Of a DNA stretch of 56,329 bases, positions 1-13,715 are shown piece after piece. How positions within the stretch are numbered: position 1 is the stretch's first letter; the number at the start of each line of letters is the position of its first letter. Under the pieces are notes generated by a model, which was not told where the DNA came from, ran no database searches, and was given only the letters and a program-made list of their open reading frames with translations. Both the position numbers and the translations under genes were made by a program. Source of the DNA: Pseudomonadota bacterium (GTDB lineage: Bacteria; Pseudomonadota; Gammaproteobacteria; Burkholderiales; Burkholderiaceae_C); NCBI GenBank assembly GCA_022566735.1, contig JADFIG010000022.1, forward strand, positions 1 to 56,329, read 5' to 3'.

Positions 1-305
1 TGGCGGCCGGCCATCAGGATGTTGGCGTGCAGGCGGGTGACGGCGTCGTTGGCCGACTTGGAGTGGCTGGTCAGCAGCGACCAGACCAGGTCGTCGTCGA
101 TGCGCATGCGGCACAGCAGGGTGTTGCTGGAGGCCATCTTCATGATCTGGGCCGGGGTCAGGATGGCCAGCATGTCGGCCGCCGTTTCCGAGATGCCCAG
201 GCGGAACAGCGCCTGTTCGCGGTCCGAGCGCACGAGGCTCTGGGCCAGCATCAGGTAGGACAGGTTGACTTCGCGGATTTCCATCAGGATCTGGTCGGCG
301 TTCAT
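1..305 (-). CDS. flhD: Flagellar transcriptional activator FlhD (3' end outside window)
   Basis: FlhD pairs with FlhC to form the FlhD4C2 activator that switches on class II flagellar genes with sigma-70 RNA polymerase. The minus-strand reading frame begins MNADQILMEIREVNLSYLML and continues through the typical FlhD core, with LMLAQSLVRSDREQALFRLG and an ILTPAQIMKMA segment matching the family as I know it. The ATG at 305-303 is preceded by AAGGAG at normal spacing, which fixes the start. About 101 codons are present and the frame runs off the left edge without a stop; the family is usually about 105-120 residues, so only a short tail is missing. flhC would be expected just beyond the edge. 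Confidence 0.93.
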   Translation of the reverse strand, partial: MNADQILMEIREVNLSYLMLAQSLVRSDREQALFRLGISETAADMLAILTPAQIMKMASSNTLLCRMRIDDDLVWSLLTSHSKSANDAVTRLHANILMAGR

Positions 306-579
306 GGTGGGCTCCTTGTTCGGCGGATCGGCAGGGTGCGGATCTAAAGTGTTTGGAAGGCGGGCTTGTCGGTTCTCTTTTGCGGCTCAGCGGGTTTCGT
401 CGCTGGCATGGGATGAATTCTGTGCACCCCCCCTGGATTTCTGAATAGGCACGCCGCTGTAAGGCATGTCGGCTGGCCGCTGAGCCTCGTGTCAGAAAAA
501 ATCCGACAAACGCGTCTCCGTGCGAGTTGGAGCGGGGCAAAAACCGCGCAGAAAAAAGCCCGGTCTTGCCGGGCCACTC
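306..579. other. flhD leader and desaturase 3' intergenic region
   Basis: This 274-bp gap lies upstream of flhD and downstream of the desaturase, both on the minus strand, so it should carry the flhDC promoter and leader. It contains the desaturase terminator (551-575) and an imperfect inverted repeat at 490-508 (TGTCAGA / TCCGACA around a five-A spacer). No convincing -35/-10 pair was found. The long space before flhD fits the heavily regulated flhDC promoters of other bacteria, but no particular regulator can be named. Confidence 0.4.
551..575 (-). terminator. Intrinsic terminator after the desaturase gene
   Basis: A perfect 6-bp stem GCCCGG / CCGGGC (558-563 and 569-574) with a five-base loop is followed on the minus strand by six T residues. 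It lies just after the desaturase stop codon and should end the reductase-desaturase transcript before flhD. Confidence 0.85.
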
Positions 580-1740
580 TCACGAGGTGAAACGCTGCAC
601 GTCGATGTGCACCGCCTTTTGTCCGCCGCCCGGCAGGCTGTAGCGCGCGATGCGCTTCATCACCGTCCACAGCTGGTGGCCGAAGGAGCCGGTGTTGTAG
701 GGCACGTGGTGGCGTGCGCACACGGCCTGCACGCGCGGTGCCATCTCTGCGTAGCGGTTGGCGGGGATGTCGGGGTAGAGGTGGTGCTCCACCTGGTGCG
801 ACAGGTTGCCGCTCATCAGGTGCAACAGCCGGCCGCCGCGGATGTTGCTGGAGCCCAGGACCTGGCGCAGGTACCACTGCCCCTTGGTTTCGCCCTCGGT
901 GGACTCGCGGCTGAAGGTGCAGATGTGCTCCGTGAAGTGGCCGCAGAAGATGATGGCCCAGGCCCAGACGTTGCGGATCAGGTTGCCCACCGCATTGCCC
1001 GCCAGCACGGCCAGGGCCACGTCCTGCGCGTGTCCGAAAGGCGCCCCGACCAGGGCGCCCACCAGGGGCCAGGCCAGGTAGTCGCGCTTGACGATCTGCC
1101 ACATCTTGGCGCGCACCCGCAGCCACTGCGGGCGCACCTCCGCCCACTTCTTGCGGCCGATGACGACCTTGTCCATCTGCATGTCGTGGATGGCCACGAA
1201 CCACTGGAAGAACGCGGCCAGCAGCGCAGTCAGCAGCAGCTGGAAGGGGTGCAGCCAGCTCCAGCGCAGGTCGCTGGACAGGCGCAGCAGCCCGTAGCCG
1301 AAGTCGCGGTCCTTGCCGATGACGTTGGTCCAGGTGTGGTGCACGAAGTTGTGCGCGTGGCGCCATTCCTCCTTGGGACAGGTGTTGTCCCACTCGAAGG
1401 TGTCGCCCTGGAACTGCGGGTCGTTCATGAAGTTGAACTGGCCGTGCATGACGTTGTGGCCCAGCTCCATGTTGTCGATGACCTTGCCGATGCCCAGCAG
1501 CACTGCCCCCGCCAGCCAGGTGGGCGGGAAGCCGCCGCACAGCAGCAGGGCGCGCCCCAGGGTTTCGCTGACGCGCACCAGGCGCTGGATGCGGCGGATG
1601 TAGGCGGCGTCGCGCTCACCCAGGTCGCGGCGCACATCGTCGCGGATGGCGTCGAGCTCGCGCTCGAAGGCCAGCAGCTCGGCCTGGTTCTTCGGGCCGA
1701 TGTGGAGGGACGGGACGGTCTGGGGGGTTGGGGTGCGCAT
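580..1740 (-). CDS. Membrane fatty acid desaturase
   Basis: A 386-residue integral-membrane di-iron fatty acid desaturase. The three histidine clusters are visible: HNVMH at 95-99, HAHNFVHH near 128-135 and HQVEHH at 315-320, separated by hydrophobic segments (for example around residues 65-90 and 160-185). Such enzymes insert a double bond in acyl chains of lipids or acyl-CoA using electrons from a ferredoxin-type carrier. The gene directly follows the ferredoxin reductase gene with 8 bp between them, so the two are almost certainly cotranscribed and act together, like the inducible desaturase/reductase pairs of pseudomonads. The start at 1740 gives MRTPTPQ. Regiospecificity cannot be read from the sequence. 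Confidence 0.9.
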   Translation of the reverse strand: MRTPTPQTVPSLHIGPKNQAELLAFERELDAIRDDVRRDLGERDAAYIRRIQRLVRVSETLGRALLLCGGFPPTWLAGAVLLGIGKVIDNMELGHNVMHGQFNFMNDPQFQGDTFEWDNTCPKEEWRHAHNFVHHTWTNVIGKDRDFGYGLLRLSSDLRWSWLHPFQLLLTALLAAFFQWFVAIHDMQMDKVVIGRKKWAEVRPQWLRVRAKMWQIVKRDYLAWPLVGALVGAPFGHAQDVALAVLAGNAVGNLIRNVWAWAIIFCGHFTEHICTFSRESTEGETKGQWYLRQVLGSSNIRGGRLLHLMSGNLSHQVEHHLYPDIPANRYAEMAPRVQAVCARHHVPYNTGSFGHQLWTVMKRIARYSLPGGGQKAVHIDVQRFTS

Positions 1741-1748
1741 CGGGGGTG

Positions 1749-2933
1749 TCAGTTCAGGGATTCGAGGGCCAGGTCGCTGAGGGCGGCGCTGACGCACAGG
1801 CGGATGGCTTGGCCCTGGCCATCGACACGCTGGCCGCTGAGCAGGTCCTGCACGCTGCCGCGCTGCAGCCGGCAGCTGCATTGGTGGCAGATGCCCTGGC
1901 GGCAGCCGTGTGGCAGTTGCAAGCCGGCCTGTTCGCCAGCGGCCAGCAGGGTGAGGTGGGCAGGGGCGTGGAAGTCCTGCGTGCCGACGGGCTGGCTCGG
2001 GCGGCGCAGCGTGACGTGGTGGCGCGTGTCGGGGCGGCCCGAGGGCTCGGGCGCGGTGAAAGCCTCCAGGCGCAACTGGCGGGCGATGCCGGCCTCGGCC
2101 CAGATGCCGCGGGCGGCGGCCATCAGCGTGGCAGGGCCGCAGCAAAACGCCAGCGTGCGGGCCCAGTGCGGGGCCCTCTCCTGCAGCAAGGCGGTGGTCA
2201 GCCGCCGCGGGGCGATGTGGGGGCGCGGCGCGGTGACGGCCGCCTCGGTCCGAGGGGGCGGCGGGGTGTCGGGTGGGGGGGCGCTGCCCTCCAGGGGCAG
2301 GTAGGTGAAGCTGGTCCAGCGCTGTGACAACTCGGTCAGCTCGCGCGCCAGGATGCGGTCGCGCTCGCTGCGGGCGAAGTACAGCAGGGTCACCTGGGTG
2401 GCGGGGGCGCGGCGGCGCAGCTCGCCCAGCATGGCCATGAAGGGGGTGATGCCGCTGCCGCCAGCGATCAGCAGCACCGCAGGCGGCACGGGCTGGGGCA
2501 GGACGAAGTCGCCAGCGGGGGCCTCGACGTCCAGCACGTCGCCCACCCGGGCCGCATCGTGCAGGTGCGTGGACACCCGCCCCCCGCGCTGGCGTTGCAC
2601 CGTGATGGCGATGCACCCGGGCCGCTGCGGCAGCACCCGGGGCGAATAGGCCCGGCGGTGGCGCACGCCCTGCAGCGTCACGCCGACCACGAGGTGCTGG
2701 CCGGCGCGGGGCAGGGGGAAGGCGCCGCCCACCTGCAGCACCAGCGTCACCGCCGTGGGGGTCTCCGCCCGTTTGTCGACGATGCGGGCCTGCAGGTGGT
2801 GCACGCGCCACAAGGGGGTGAGCCAGCCCACGGTGTCGTCGAAGGCCGCGGGGCTGACGCCCAGGTGCGTCAACCACCGGGAGAGGCGCTGGGCTGCGGC
2901 CGCCGGCAGGGACGGGGCGGGGGTCTCGGTCAT
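1749..2933 (-). CDS. Ferredoxin reductase with C-terminal 2Fe-2S domain (desaturase partner)
   Basis: A 394-residue electron-transfer flavoprotein. An FAD-binding domain carries R-x-Y-S near residues 94-97 and an NAD(P)-binding domain carries GGSGITP at 158-164. The C-terminal plant-type 2Fe-2S ferredoxin domain has C344-x4-C349-x2-C352-x27-C380. It would pass electrons from NAD(P)H to the desaturase encoded 8 bp downstream. A GTG six bases further upstream is in frame, but the GGAG ribosome site is correctly spaced for the ATG at 2933, so that start was chosen. A proline-rich insertion (about residues 220-235) lies between the NAD-domain strands. The gene is first in a two-gene operon. Confidence 0.9.
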   Translation of the reverse strand: MTETPAPSLPAAAAQRLSRWLTHLGVSPAAFDDTVGWLTPLWRVHHLQARIVDKRAETPTAVTLVLQVGGAFPLPRAGQHLVVGVTLQGVRHRRAYSPRVLPQRPGCIAITVQRQRGGRVSTHLHDAARVGDVLDVEAPAGDFVLPQPVPPAVLLIAGGSGITPFMAMLGELRRRAPATQVTLLYFARSERDRILARELTELSQRWTSFTYLPLEGSAPPPDTPPPPRTEAAVTAPRPHIAPRRLTTALLQERAPHWARTLAFCCGPATLMAAARGIWAEAGIARQLRLEAFTAPEPSGRPDTRHHVTLRRPSQPVGTQDFHAPAHLTLLAAGEQAGLQLPHGCRQGICHQCSCRLQRGSVQDLLSGQRVDGQGQAIRLCVSAALSDLALESLN

Positions 2934-3197
2934 GGGCACTCCGGAGCAAAGACGTCTGGCACGGGAAATGCCCGCAGGGTAGGGAGGCCGGCCGAGGTGT
3001 CACAACCGGGGAAGTCCTTGAAGCCGGTCGAATCCACCTGAACGAGGGTCGTTAAAGGCGACTCGGCGCCCCGAAGGGGGAAGATCCCGCGTCGCGTGGG
3101 CGAATCGGTGCCGCCAGCCGCGTCCCGGACGCCCCCTCGGGCGCCCGCGTCTGCATAATTGGGGGCAGATCAACAGGGCCAAGCCCGGAGGTGCTGC

Positions 3198-3914
3198 ATG
3201 GCAAGGCTGCCGCGGCTGGGTGTGGCTGCATGGCCCCACCTGCTGGTCCAGCAGGTGCACGATGGCCAGTCGCTGGCCCGTGACGACATCGATCGCCAGG
3301 CCCTGGGCGAGGCGCTGCGCGAAGCTGCGCGAGCTCACGGCGTGGTGGTGCATGCCTACCACCTGGGTGAGTCGTCCCTGATGCTGGTGGCCACGCCCGA
3401 GTCGGCCGACGGCCTCAGCCTGATGATGCAGGCCCTGGGGCGGCGGTATGTGGCCGGCTTCAACCGCCGTCATGGCCGCCAGGGCGGCTTGTGGGCGGGG
3501 CGCTACCGGGGCACGGTGCTCGACCCGGCACGCTATGTGCTTGATGCCATGGTGCTGGTCGAGACGAGGGAGGCCGCGCCCCATGCGGGTGCGGCGGTGT
3601 TCGGGTCGGCGTGGTCCAGTGCTGGTCACCACCTGGGCTTGCGCACCGACCCCCTGGTCACCGACCCAGCCATTTTCTGGGCCTTGGGCAACACGCCCTT
3701 CGAGCGACAGGCCGCCTGGCGACTGCGCCTGGCGGAAGGCCTGTCGCAGGCCCGCACCGCCGAACTGGTGCAGGCCATGCACAAGGGCTGGGCGCTGATG
3801 TCGCCCGAGCAGGAGGCGGCCCTGTCGCAAAGCATCGGGCGGCGCCTCTCGCCGCGGCCCCGCGGGCGGCCCCGCAAGGCGCCTGCCATCCCACCCTCGG
3901 CCCCGTCTTCGTGA
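3198..3914 (+). CDS. REP-associated tyrosine transposase-like protein lacking the HUH histidines
   Basis: This 238-residue protein belongs to the RAYT/TnpA-REP (Y1 transposase) family, with MARLPRL at the start, a GLWAGRYRG block near 97-105, and a basic C-terminal GRPRK that is also usual in the family. Where active relatives read NHVH after HAY, this protein has ESSLM: by alignment the two HUH histidines are S60 and M62. The conserved block before the C-terminal part (usually RYIELNPVRAG) is also altered to MVLVETREAAPHAG. The frame is otherwise intact, with CGGAGG before the ATG. I infer a catalytically dead, possibly repurposed DNA-binding protein. It lies just upstream of gltB, where related genes occur in other Burkholderiales as I recall. 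Confidence 0.8.
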   Translation: MARLPRLGVAAWPHLLVQQVHDGQSLARDDIDRQALGEALREAARAHGVVVHAYHLGESSLMLVATPESADGLSLMMQALGRRYVAGFNRRHGRQGGLWAGRYRGTVLDPARYVLDAMVLVETREAAPHAGAAVFGSAWSSAGHHLGLRTDPLVTDPAIFWALGNTPFERQAAWRLRLAEGLSQARTAELVQAMHKGWALMSPEQEAALSQSIGRRLSPRPRGRPRKAPAIPPSAPSS

Positions 3915-3950
3915 CGATTTCGCGACATGGTGCGCCCGTGCGCTGATCCG

Positions 3951-4032
3951 AAATGATCTGACCCTATTTTTAATCCGCACAAGCGCGTGGGCGTTCATCA
4001 AATGAATCTGACCCTATTTATTAGCGCTTGTG
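3951..4032. repeat. Direct and inverted repeat patch between the RAYT-like gene and gltB
   Basis: The 14-mer ATCTGACCCTATTT occurs at 3956-3969 and again at 4006-4019, exactly 50 bp apart, within slightly longer similar stretches (AAATG before, TTA after). The second copy is enclosed by a perfect 9-bp inverted repeat, CACAAGCGC at 3978-3986 and GCGCTTGTG at 4024-4032, with a smaller inverted repeat TTCAT/ATGAA inside. GGGTCAGAT-type motifs are frequent next to RAYT genes, so these are probably remains of REP-like target elements. The patch also occupies the gltB upstream region, so it could influence gltB expression. Confidence 0.7.
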
Positions 4033-4104
4033 TCCGTCGAACGAGGGCAGTATCCTCCGGGATCCCCCGCGTTGTTTTTCCACACCCCTTGCTGGAGCGC
4101 CCCT

Positions 4105-8892
<4,788 letters not shown>

Positions 8893-8914
8893 TACAGCGC
8901 GTTAGGAGTTTGAA

Positions 8915-10390
8915 ATGGGAAAAGTCACTGGCTTTCTGGAATTTGAGCGCCTGGAAGAGGGCTACGAGCCCGTCGAGAAGCGCGTCAAGAACTACAAGGA
9001 ATTCGTCATCGGTCTGACCACCGAAGAGGCGAAGGTCCAGGGTGCGCGCTGCATGGACTGCGGCACGCCGTTCTGCAACAACGGCTGCCCGGTCAACAAC
9101 ATCATCCCGGACTTCAACGACCTGGTGTACCAGGGCGACTGGAAGAACGCGATCGAGGTCCTGCACTCGACCAACAACTTCCCCGACTTCACCGGCCGCG
9201 TCTGCCCGGCGCCCTGCGAAGCCGCCTGCGTGCTCAACATCAACAACGACGCCGTGGGCATCAAGTCGATCGAACATTCGATCATCGACCGCGCCTGGGC
9301 CGAGGGTTGGGTCCAGCCCCAGCCCGCCAAGGTCAAGACCGGCAAGAAGGTCGCCGTCGTGGGCTCCGGCCCCGCCGGCATGGCCGCGGCCCAGCAGCTG
9401 GCCCGTGCCGGACACGCCGTGACCGTCTTCGAAAAGAACGACACCATCGGCGGCCTGCTGCGCTTCGGCATCCCCGACTTCAAGTTCGACAAGTCGCACA
9501 TCGACCGCCGCGTCAAGCAGATGGAAGCCGAGGGCGTGGTCTTCAAGACCAACACCATCGTCGGCGACATGCCCAAGGCGGGCGCCGGTGCCAAGGTCAC
9601 CAACTGGGCCAAGGACACCGTCACCCCCGAGCAACTGAACAAGGACTTCGACGCCGTGGTCCTGGCCGGTGGCGCCGAGCAGTCGCGTGACCTCCCCGTG
9701 CCCGGCCGCGAGCTGGCCGGCATCCACTTCGCCATGGAGTTCCTGCCCCAGCAGAACCGCGTCAATGCGGGCGGCAAGGTCAAGGACCAGATCATGGCCT
9801 CCGGTAAGAACGTCATCGTGATCGGTGGCGGCGACACCGGCTCCGACTGCGTGGGCACCTCCAACCGCCACGGCGCCAAGAGCGTGATCCAGTTCGAGCT
9901 GATGCCCCAGCCGCCCGAGCAGGAAAACAAGGAGCTGACCTGGCCCTACTGGCCGATCAAGCTGCGCACCTCGTCCAGCCACGAAGAGGGTTGCGAGCGC
10001 GAGTTCGCCATCGCCACCAAGGAATTCATCGGCGAAGGTGGCAAGGTCACCGGCGTGAAGACCGTGCGCGTCGAGTTCAAGAACGGCAAGTTCGAAGAAG
10101 TCGCCGGCTCCGAGCAGACCCTCAAGGCCGACCTGGTGCTGCTGGCCATGGGCTTCACCAACCCGGTGGACACCCTGCTCAACGGCTTCGGCGTGGACAA
10201 GGACGCCCGCGGCAACGCCAAGGCTTCCACCGACGCCGACACCGGCTACAAGACCAACGTCGCCAAGGTCTTCGCCGCTGGTGACGTGCGCCGTGGCCAG
10301 TCCCTGGTGGTGTGGGCCATCCGCGAAGGCCGCCAGGCTGCCCGCGAGGTCGATGCCTTCCTGATGGGTTCGACCACGCTGCCGCGCTGA
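8915..10390 (+). CDS. gltD: Glutamate synthase small subunit (GltD)
   Basis: The 491-residue beta subunit passes electrons from NADPH through FAD and two 4Fe-4S clusters to GltB. The cluster cysteines are clear: C46, C49, C54 and C58, then C97, C101 and C105. An FAD-binding GSGPAG motif follows near residue 150, and a second dinucleotide fold ([10 protein letters not shown]) near residue 300. It has a TTAGGAG ribosome site and lies 22 bp after gltB, forming the usual gltBD operon. A strong terminator follows 83 bp after its stop. Confidence 0.96.
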   Translation: MGKVTGFLEFERLEEGYEPVEKRVKNYKEFVIGLTTEEAKVQGARCMDCGTPFCNNGCPVNNIIPDFNDLVYQGDWKNAIEVLHSTNNFPDFTGRVCPAPCEAACVLNINNDAVGIKSIEHSIIDRAWAEGWVQPQPAKVKTGKKVAVVGSGPAGMAAAQQLARAGHAVTVFEKNDTIGGLLRFGIPDFKFDKSHIDRRVKQMEAEGVVFKTNTIVGDMPKAGAGAKVTNWAKDTVTPEQLNKDFDAVVLAGGAEQSRDLPVPGRELAGIHFAMEFLPQQNRVNAGGKVKDQIMASGKNVIVIGGGDTGSDCVGTSNRHGAKSVIQFELMPQPPEQENKELTWPYWPIKLRTSSSHEEGCEREFAIATKEFIGEGGKVTGVKTVRVEFKNGKFEEVAGSEQTLKADLVLLAMGFTNPVDTLLNGFGVDKDARGNAKASTDADTGYKTNVAKVFAAGDVRRGQSLVVWAIREGRQAAREVDAFLMGSTTLPR

Positions 10391-10422
10391 GCGCTGCGCC
10401 GGGGCGCCCCCACGTTTGTTGC

Positions 10423-10440
10423 GTCCACCCCGCGGTGGAC
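10423..10440. other. Inverted repeat between gltD and mlaF
   Basis: A perfect 7-bp inverted repeat, GTCCACC / GGTGGAC, with a four-base spacer. No T run follows on either strand, so it is not a classical terminator. It may be an RNA hairpin protecting the gltD 3' end or an operator. Nothing identifies a binding protein. Confidence 0.4.
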
Positions 10441-10473
10441 GGGCAGCGACTCGGTGAATCCCCTATGATCAAG

Positions 10474-10501
10474 GAGCCGGTGATGTCACCGGCTCTTTTT
10501 T
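10474..10501 (+). terminator. Intrinsic terminator after gltD, immediately before mlaF
   Basis: A perfect 10-bp inverted repeat, GAGCCGGTGA / TCACCGGCTC, with a two-base centre is followed by six T residues. It should end gltBD transcription. Only 7 bases separate it from the mlaF start codon, so any mla promoter lies upstream of, or inside, this structure. Confidence 0.85.
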
Positions 10502-10508
10502 CTTGGTC

Positions 10509-11351
10509 ATGTCACCTCCCGTCATTGCGACTTCCGACACCCTGGCCGACGCCAGCCGCCCCTTCATCGAACTGCGTTCGGTGACCTGTGGCTACGGTCA
10601 GCGCGTCATCCTGGAAGACATCAACCTGGTCGTGCCCCGCGGCAAGGTGGTGGCCCTCATGGGCACCTCCGGCGGCGGCAAGACCACGGTGCTGCGCCTG
10701 ATTGGCCGCCAGATCCAGCCCATGAAGGGCCAGGTGCTGATCGACGGGCAGGACATCGCCAACCTGGATGCCAATGGCCTGATGGCCCTGCGCCGGCGCA
10801 TGGGCATGCTGTTCCAGCAGGGCGCGCTGTTCACCGACCTCACGGTGTTCGAGAACGTCGCCTTCCCGCTGCGCGAGCACACCCGCCTGCCCGAAGCCAT
10901 CCTGCGCGACCTGGTGCTCATGAAGCTCAACGCGGTGGGCCTGCGCGGTGCGCGCGACCTCATGCCCAGCCAGGTCTCCGGCGGCATGGCGCGGCGCGTG
11001 GCCCTGGCCCGTGCCATGGCGCTGGACCCCGAACTCATGCTCTACGACGAACCCTTCGCCGGCCTGGATCCCATCTCCATGGGCGTGGCCGCGCGGCTCA
11101 TCCGCGAGCTCAACGACACCATGGGCCTGACCACGGTGCTCGTCTCCCACGATGTCCATGAGACCTTCGTCATCGCCGACCACGTCGTGCTGGTGGCCAA
11201 CGGCCGCATCATCGCCCAGGGCACGCCGGCCGAGATGAGCGCCAGCGAGGACCCGCTGGTCAGGCAGTTCGTGCACGCCGAGCCCGACGGCCCGGTGCGC
11301 TTCCACCACCCGGCCGCAGACGCCGGACACGATTTCGGAGTGCGCGGATGA
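10509..11351 (+). CDS. mlaF: Phospholipid transport ABC ATPase (MlaF)
   Basis: This 280-residue cytoplasmic ATPase powers the Mla system, which carries phospholipids between the outer and inner membranes. It has Walker A GTSGGGKT near 52-59, signature VSGGMARR and Walker [13 protein letters not shown]. The Mla-specific C-terminal extension ([11 protein letters not shown]) is present; in MlaF this contacts the partner subunit. The ATG at 10509 has no recognisable ribosome site and lies 7 bp after a terminator hairpin. A TTG two codons upstream is no better placed. Its stop overlaps the mlaE start (ATGA). It is the first gene of the mlaFEDACB operon. Confidence 0.95.
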   Translation: MSPPVIATSDTLADASRPFIELRSVTCGYGQRVILEDINLVVPRGKVVALMGTSGGGKTTVLRLIGRQIQPMKGQVLIDGQDIANLDANGLMALRRRMGMLFQQGALFTDLTVFENVAFPLREHTRLPEAILRDLVLMKLNAVGLRGARDLMPSQVSGGMARRVALARAMALDPELMLYDEPFAGLDPISMGVAARLIRELNDTMGLTTVLVSHDVHETFVIADHVVLVANGRIIAQGTPAEMSASEDPLVRQFVHAEPDGPVRFHHPAADAGHDFGVRG

Positions 11352-12133
11352 TGCGCTGGCTGCACCCCGCCCACATCGGCTTTGCCGTGCGCAGCAAGCT
11401 GGCCGACATGGGCTATGGCGCGCGCCTGTTCCTCAAGATGCTGAGCCTGCTGGGCAGCACCTTGCGGCGGCCCCGCCTGTTGACCGAGCAGGTCTTCTTC
11501 CTGGGCAACTACTCCCTGGCCATCATCATGGTGTCCGGCCTGTTCGTCGGCTTCGTGCTGGGCCTGCAGGGCTACTACATCCTGCAGCGCTATGGCTCCA
11601 GCGAGGCCCTGGGCCTGATGGTCGCGCTGTCGCTGGTGCGCGAACTCGGCCCCGTGGTGGCGGCGCTGCTGTTTGCCGGACGCGCCGGCACGGCCCTGAC
11701 CGCCGGCATCGGCCTGATGAAGGCGGGCGAGCAACTCGCCGCCATGGAGATGATGGGCGTGGACCCGGTGGCCCGTGTGCTGGCGCCACGCTTCTGGGGC
11801 GGCGTGATCGCCATGCCGCTGCTGGCGGCGGTGTTCTCGGCGGTGGGCGTGATGGGTGGCTGGCTGGTCGGCGTGGTCATGATCGGGGTGGACCCCGGCG
11901 CTTTCTGGTCGCAGATGCAAGGCGGCGTGGAAGTCTTCGCCGACGTCGGCAACGGCATGCTCAAGAGCCTGGTGTTCGGCTTGACGGTCACCTTCGTCGC
12001 CCTGCTGCAGGGCTTTGAATGCCAACCCACGCCGGAAGGCGTTTCGCTGGCCACCACACGCACGGTGGTGATGGCTTCGCTGGCCGTGCTCGGCCTGGAT
12101 TTCGTGCTGACGGCCATGATGTTCTCCATCTGA
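11348..12133 (+). CDS. mlaE: Phospholipid transport permease (MlaE)
   Basis: This 261-residue inner-membrane permease of the Mla ABC transporter belongs to the MlaE/YrbE family. It has an N-terminal amphipathic stretch and about five hydrophobic helices, with the family-specific [21 protein letters not shown] block and an [13 protein letters not shown] segment. It overlaps mlaF by 4 bp (ATGA), indicating translational coupling. MlaE forms a dimer with two MlaF and a ring of MlaD. Confidence 0.95.
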   Translation: MMRWLHPAHIGFAVRSKLADMGYGARLFLKMLSLLGSTLRRPRLLTEQVFFLGNYSLAIIMVSGLFVGFVLGLQGYYILQRYGSSEALGLMVALSLVRELGPVVAALLFAGRAGTALTAGIGLMKAGEQLAAMEMMGVDPVARVLAPRFWGGVIAMPLLAAVFSAVGVMGGWLVGVVMIGVDPGAFWSQMQGGVEVFADVGNGMLKSLVFGLTVTFVALLQGFECQPTPEGVSLATTRTVVMASLAVLGLDFVLTAMMFSI

Positions 12134-12161
12134 GACGTGGCCAGGAAGGAAGAAAACAACG

Positions 12162-12644
12162 ATGCAAAAATGGAAACATGACGTCTGGGTGGGCCTGTTC
12201 GTGCTGCTGGGCGCTGCAGCCATCCTGTTCCTGGCCCTCAAGGCCGGCAACCTGCTGACGCTCAACTTCGAGCAGGGCTACACCGTCACCGCCCGCTTCG
12301 ACAACATCGGCGGGCTCAAGCCCAAGGCGGCGGTGCGCAGCGCCGGCGTGGTGGTGGGGCGCGTGGGCAGCATCACCTTCGACACCCAGGGCTACCAGGC
12401 CCAGGTCGAGCTGAACCTCAACAAGGGCGTGGTCTTCCCCAAGGACACCTCGGCCAAGATCCTGACGTCGGGCCTGCTGGGCGAGCAGTACATCGGCCTG
12501 GAGCCGGGCTTTGGCGAAACCCACCTGGCCCAGGGCGACAGCATCAAGTCGACGCAATCGGCCATCGTTCTCGAAAACCTCATTTCGCAGTTCCTCTTCA
12601 GCAAGGCCGCCGATGACAATGGGGCCAAAGGGAGCGCCAAATGA
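12162..12644 (+). CDS. mlaD: MCE-domain lipid carrier (MlaD)
   Basis: This 160-residue protein has one N-terminal membrane helix (about residues 8-26) and one MCE domain in the periplasm, which makes a hexameric ring that funnels phospholipids to MlaE. The MCE core runs from VTARFDNIGGLKPKAAVR to GLLGEQYIGLEPG. A GGAAGG ribosome site precedes the ATG. Its stop overlaps the mlaA start by 4 bp. Confidence 0.95.
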   Translation: MQKWKHDVWVGLFVLLGAAAILFLALKAGNLLTLNFEQGYTVTARFDNIGGLKPKAAVRSAGVVVGRVGSITFDTQGYQAQVELNLNKGVVFPKDTSAKILTSGLLGEQYIGLEPGFGETHLAQGDSIKSTQSAIVLENLISQFLFSKAADDNGAKGSAK

Positions 12645-13528
12645 ACACCGTCGGCTTGCAGTCGAAGCGCCGCCGTGCTGCCGTGCTGGCTGCGGCCGTG
12701 GTGCTGGCCAGCGGCCTGCAGGGCTGCGCCACACGCCAGGATCCGGACCCGCTGGAGTCCTGGAACCGCCAGGTTTTTGCCTTCAATGACACGCTGGACG
12801 CCAACGTGCTGCAGCCCGTGGCACGCGGCTACAACGCCGTCGCGCCCGAGCCGGTGCGCACCAGCGTGCGCAACGTCTTCAACAACATCCGCGACGTCTG
12901 GTCCACGGTCAACCTGTTCCTGCAGGGCCGCTTTGCCGATGGTTCGCTGAGCTCAATGCGCGTGCTGGTCAACACCACGCTGGGCATCGCCGGCATCGTG
13001 GACTGGGGCACGCCCATGCGGCTGGACCGCCCCAACGAGGACTTCGGCCAGACCCTGGGCGTGTGGGGCGTCAAGCCCGGCGCCTACATCGTGTGGCCCG
13101 TGCTGGGCCCCTCGACGGTGCGCGACTCCCTGGGCATCCCCGGTGACCTGTATTTCTCTGCCGCCACGCTCACGCACACCGACACCGACGCGATCGCCGC
13201 CTCGTCCCTGCAGGTGATCAGCCTGCGCGCCGAGTTGCTCAAGGCCTCGGGCCTGGTGGACGACGTGGCGCTGGACAAATACGCCTTCACCCGCGACGCC
13301 TACCTGCAGCGCCGCCAGAACCTGATCTACGAAGGCGACCCGCCCGAGGAGCCTGAGCCCGAGGACGAGGCGCCCGATGACGCCGCGGCAGACCCGGACA
13401 AGCCCGAACCCCGGGCCCTGCCGGCCGCCACCGCGGGCAGCGCCCCCGTCAGCACACCCTCCGCGCCCGCATCCGCCACACCCCCCGCCACACCCCCCGC
13501 CACACCGGCGGCGTCGGCACCCCGATGA
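12641..13528 (+). CDS. mlaA: Outer-membrane lipoprotein MlaA (VacJ) with acidic, Pro/Ala-rich tail
   Basis: A 295-residue lipoprotein with a signal peptide and lipobox LQGC, so the mature protein begins at Cys29. MlaA forms a doughnut in the outer membrane that removes mislocalised phospholipids from the outer leaflet and passes them to MlaC. The core WNRQVFAFNDTLD through GDLYF is complete. The last 70 or so residues are a low-complexity tail, first Glu/Asp-Pro-rich and then Pro/Ala/Ser/Thr with a repeated PPAT unit. That tail is longer than in E. coli MlaA. Here mlaA sits inside the mla operon between mlaD and mlaC, the order typical of beta-proteobacteria. Confidence 0.94.
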   Translation: MNTVGLQSKRRRAAVLAAAVVLASGLQGCATRQDPDPLESWNRQVFAFNDTLDANVLQPVARGYNAVAPEPVRTSVRNVFNNIRDVWSTVNLFLQGRFADGSLSSMRVLVNTTLGIAGIVDWGTPMRLDRPNEDFGQTLGVWGVKPGAYIVWPVLGPSTVRDSLGIPGDLYFSAATLTHTDTDAIAASSLQVISLRAELLKASGLVDDVALDKYAFTRDAYLQRRQNLIYEGDPPEEPEPEDEAPDDAAADPDKPEPRALPAATAGSAPVSTPSAPASATPPATPPATPAASAPR

Positions 13529-13715
13529 ACCTCCGGGTCAGGCTCAGGGCCGCTTGCGGCAGCGCAGCAAAGCCGGGCCGGGCGCGGCATACTGTGGCCC
13601 GGGTTCACGTTTCTGCAAGCGCCCCGGCACCCGTCCTGGCCCGCTGTCGGCCATCCGGCTGCTTGCCGCGTTGACATCGGCGTGACCCGCTTTTGGAAGT
13701 CTCAAGGAGCACCTC

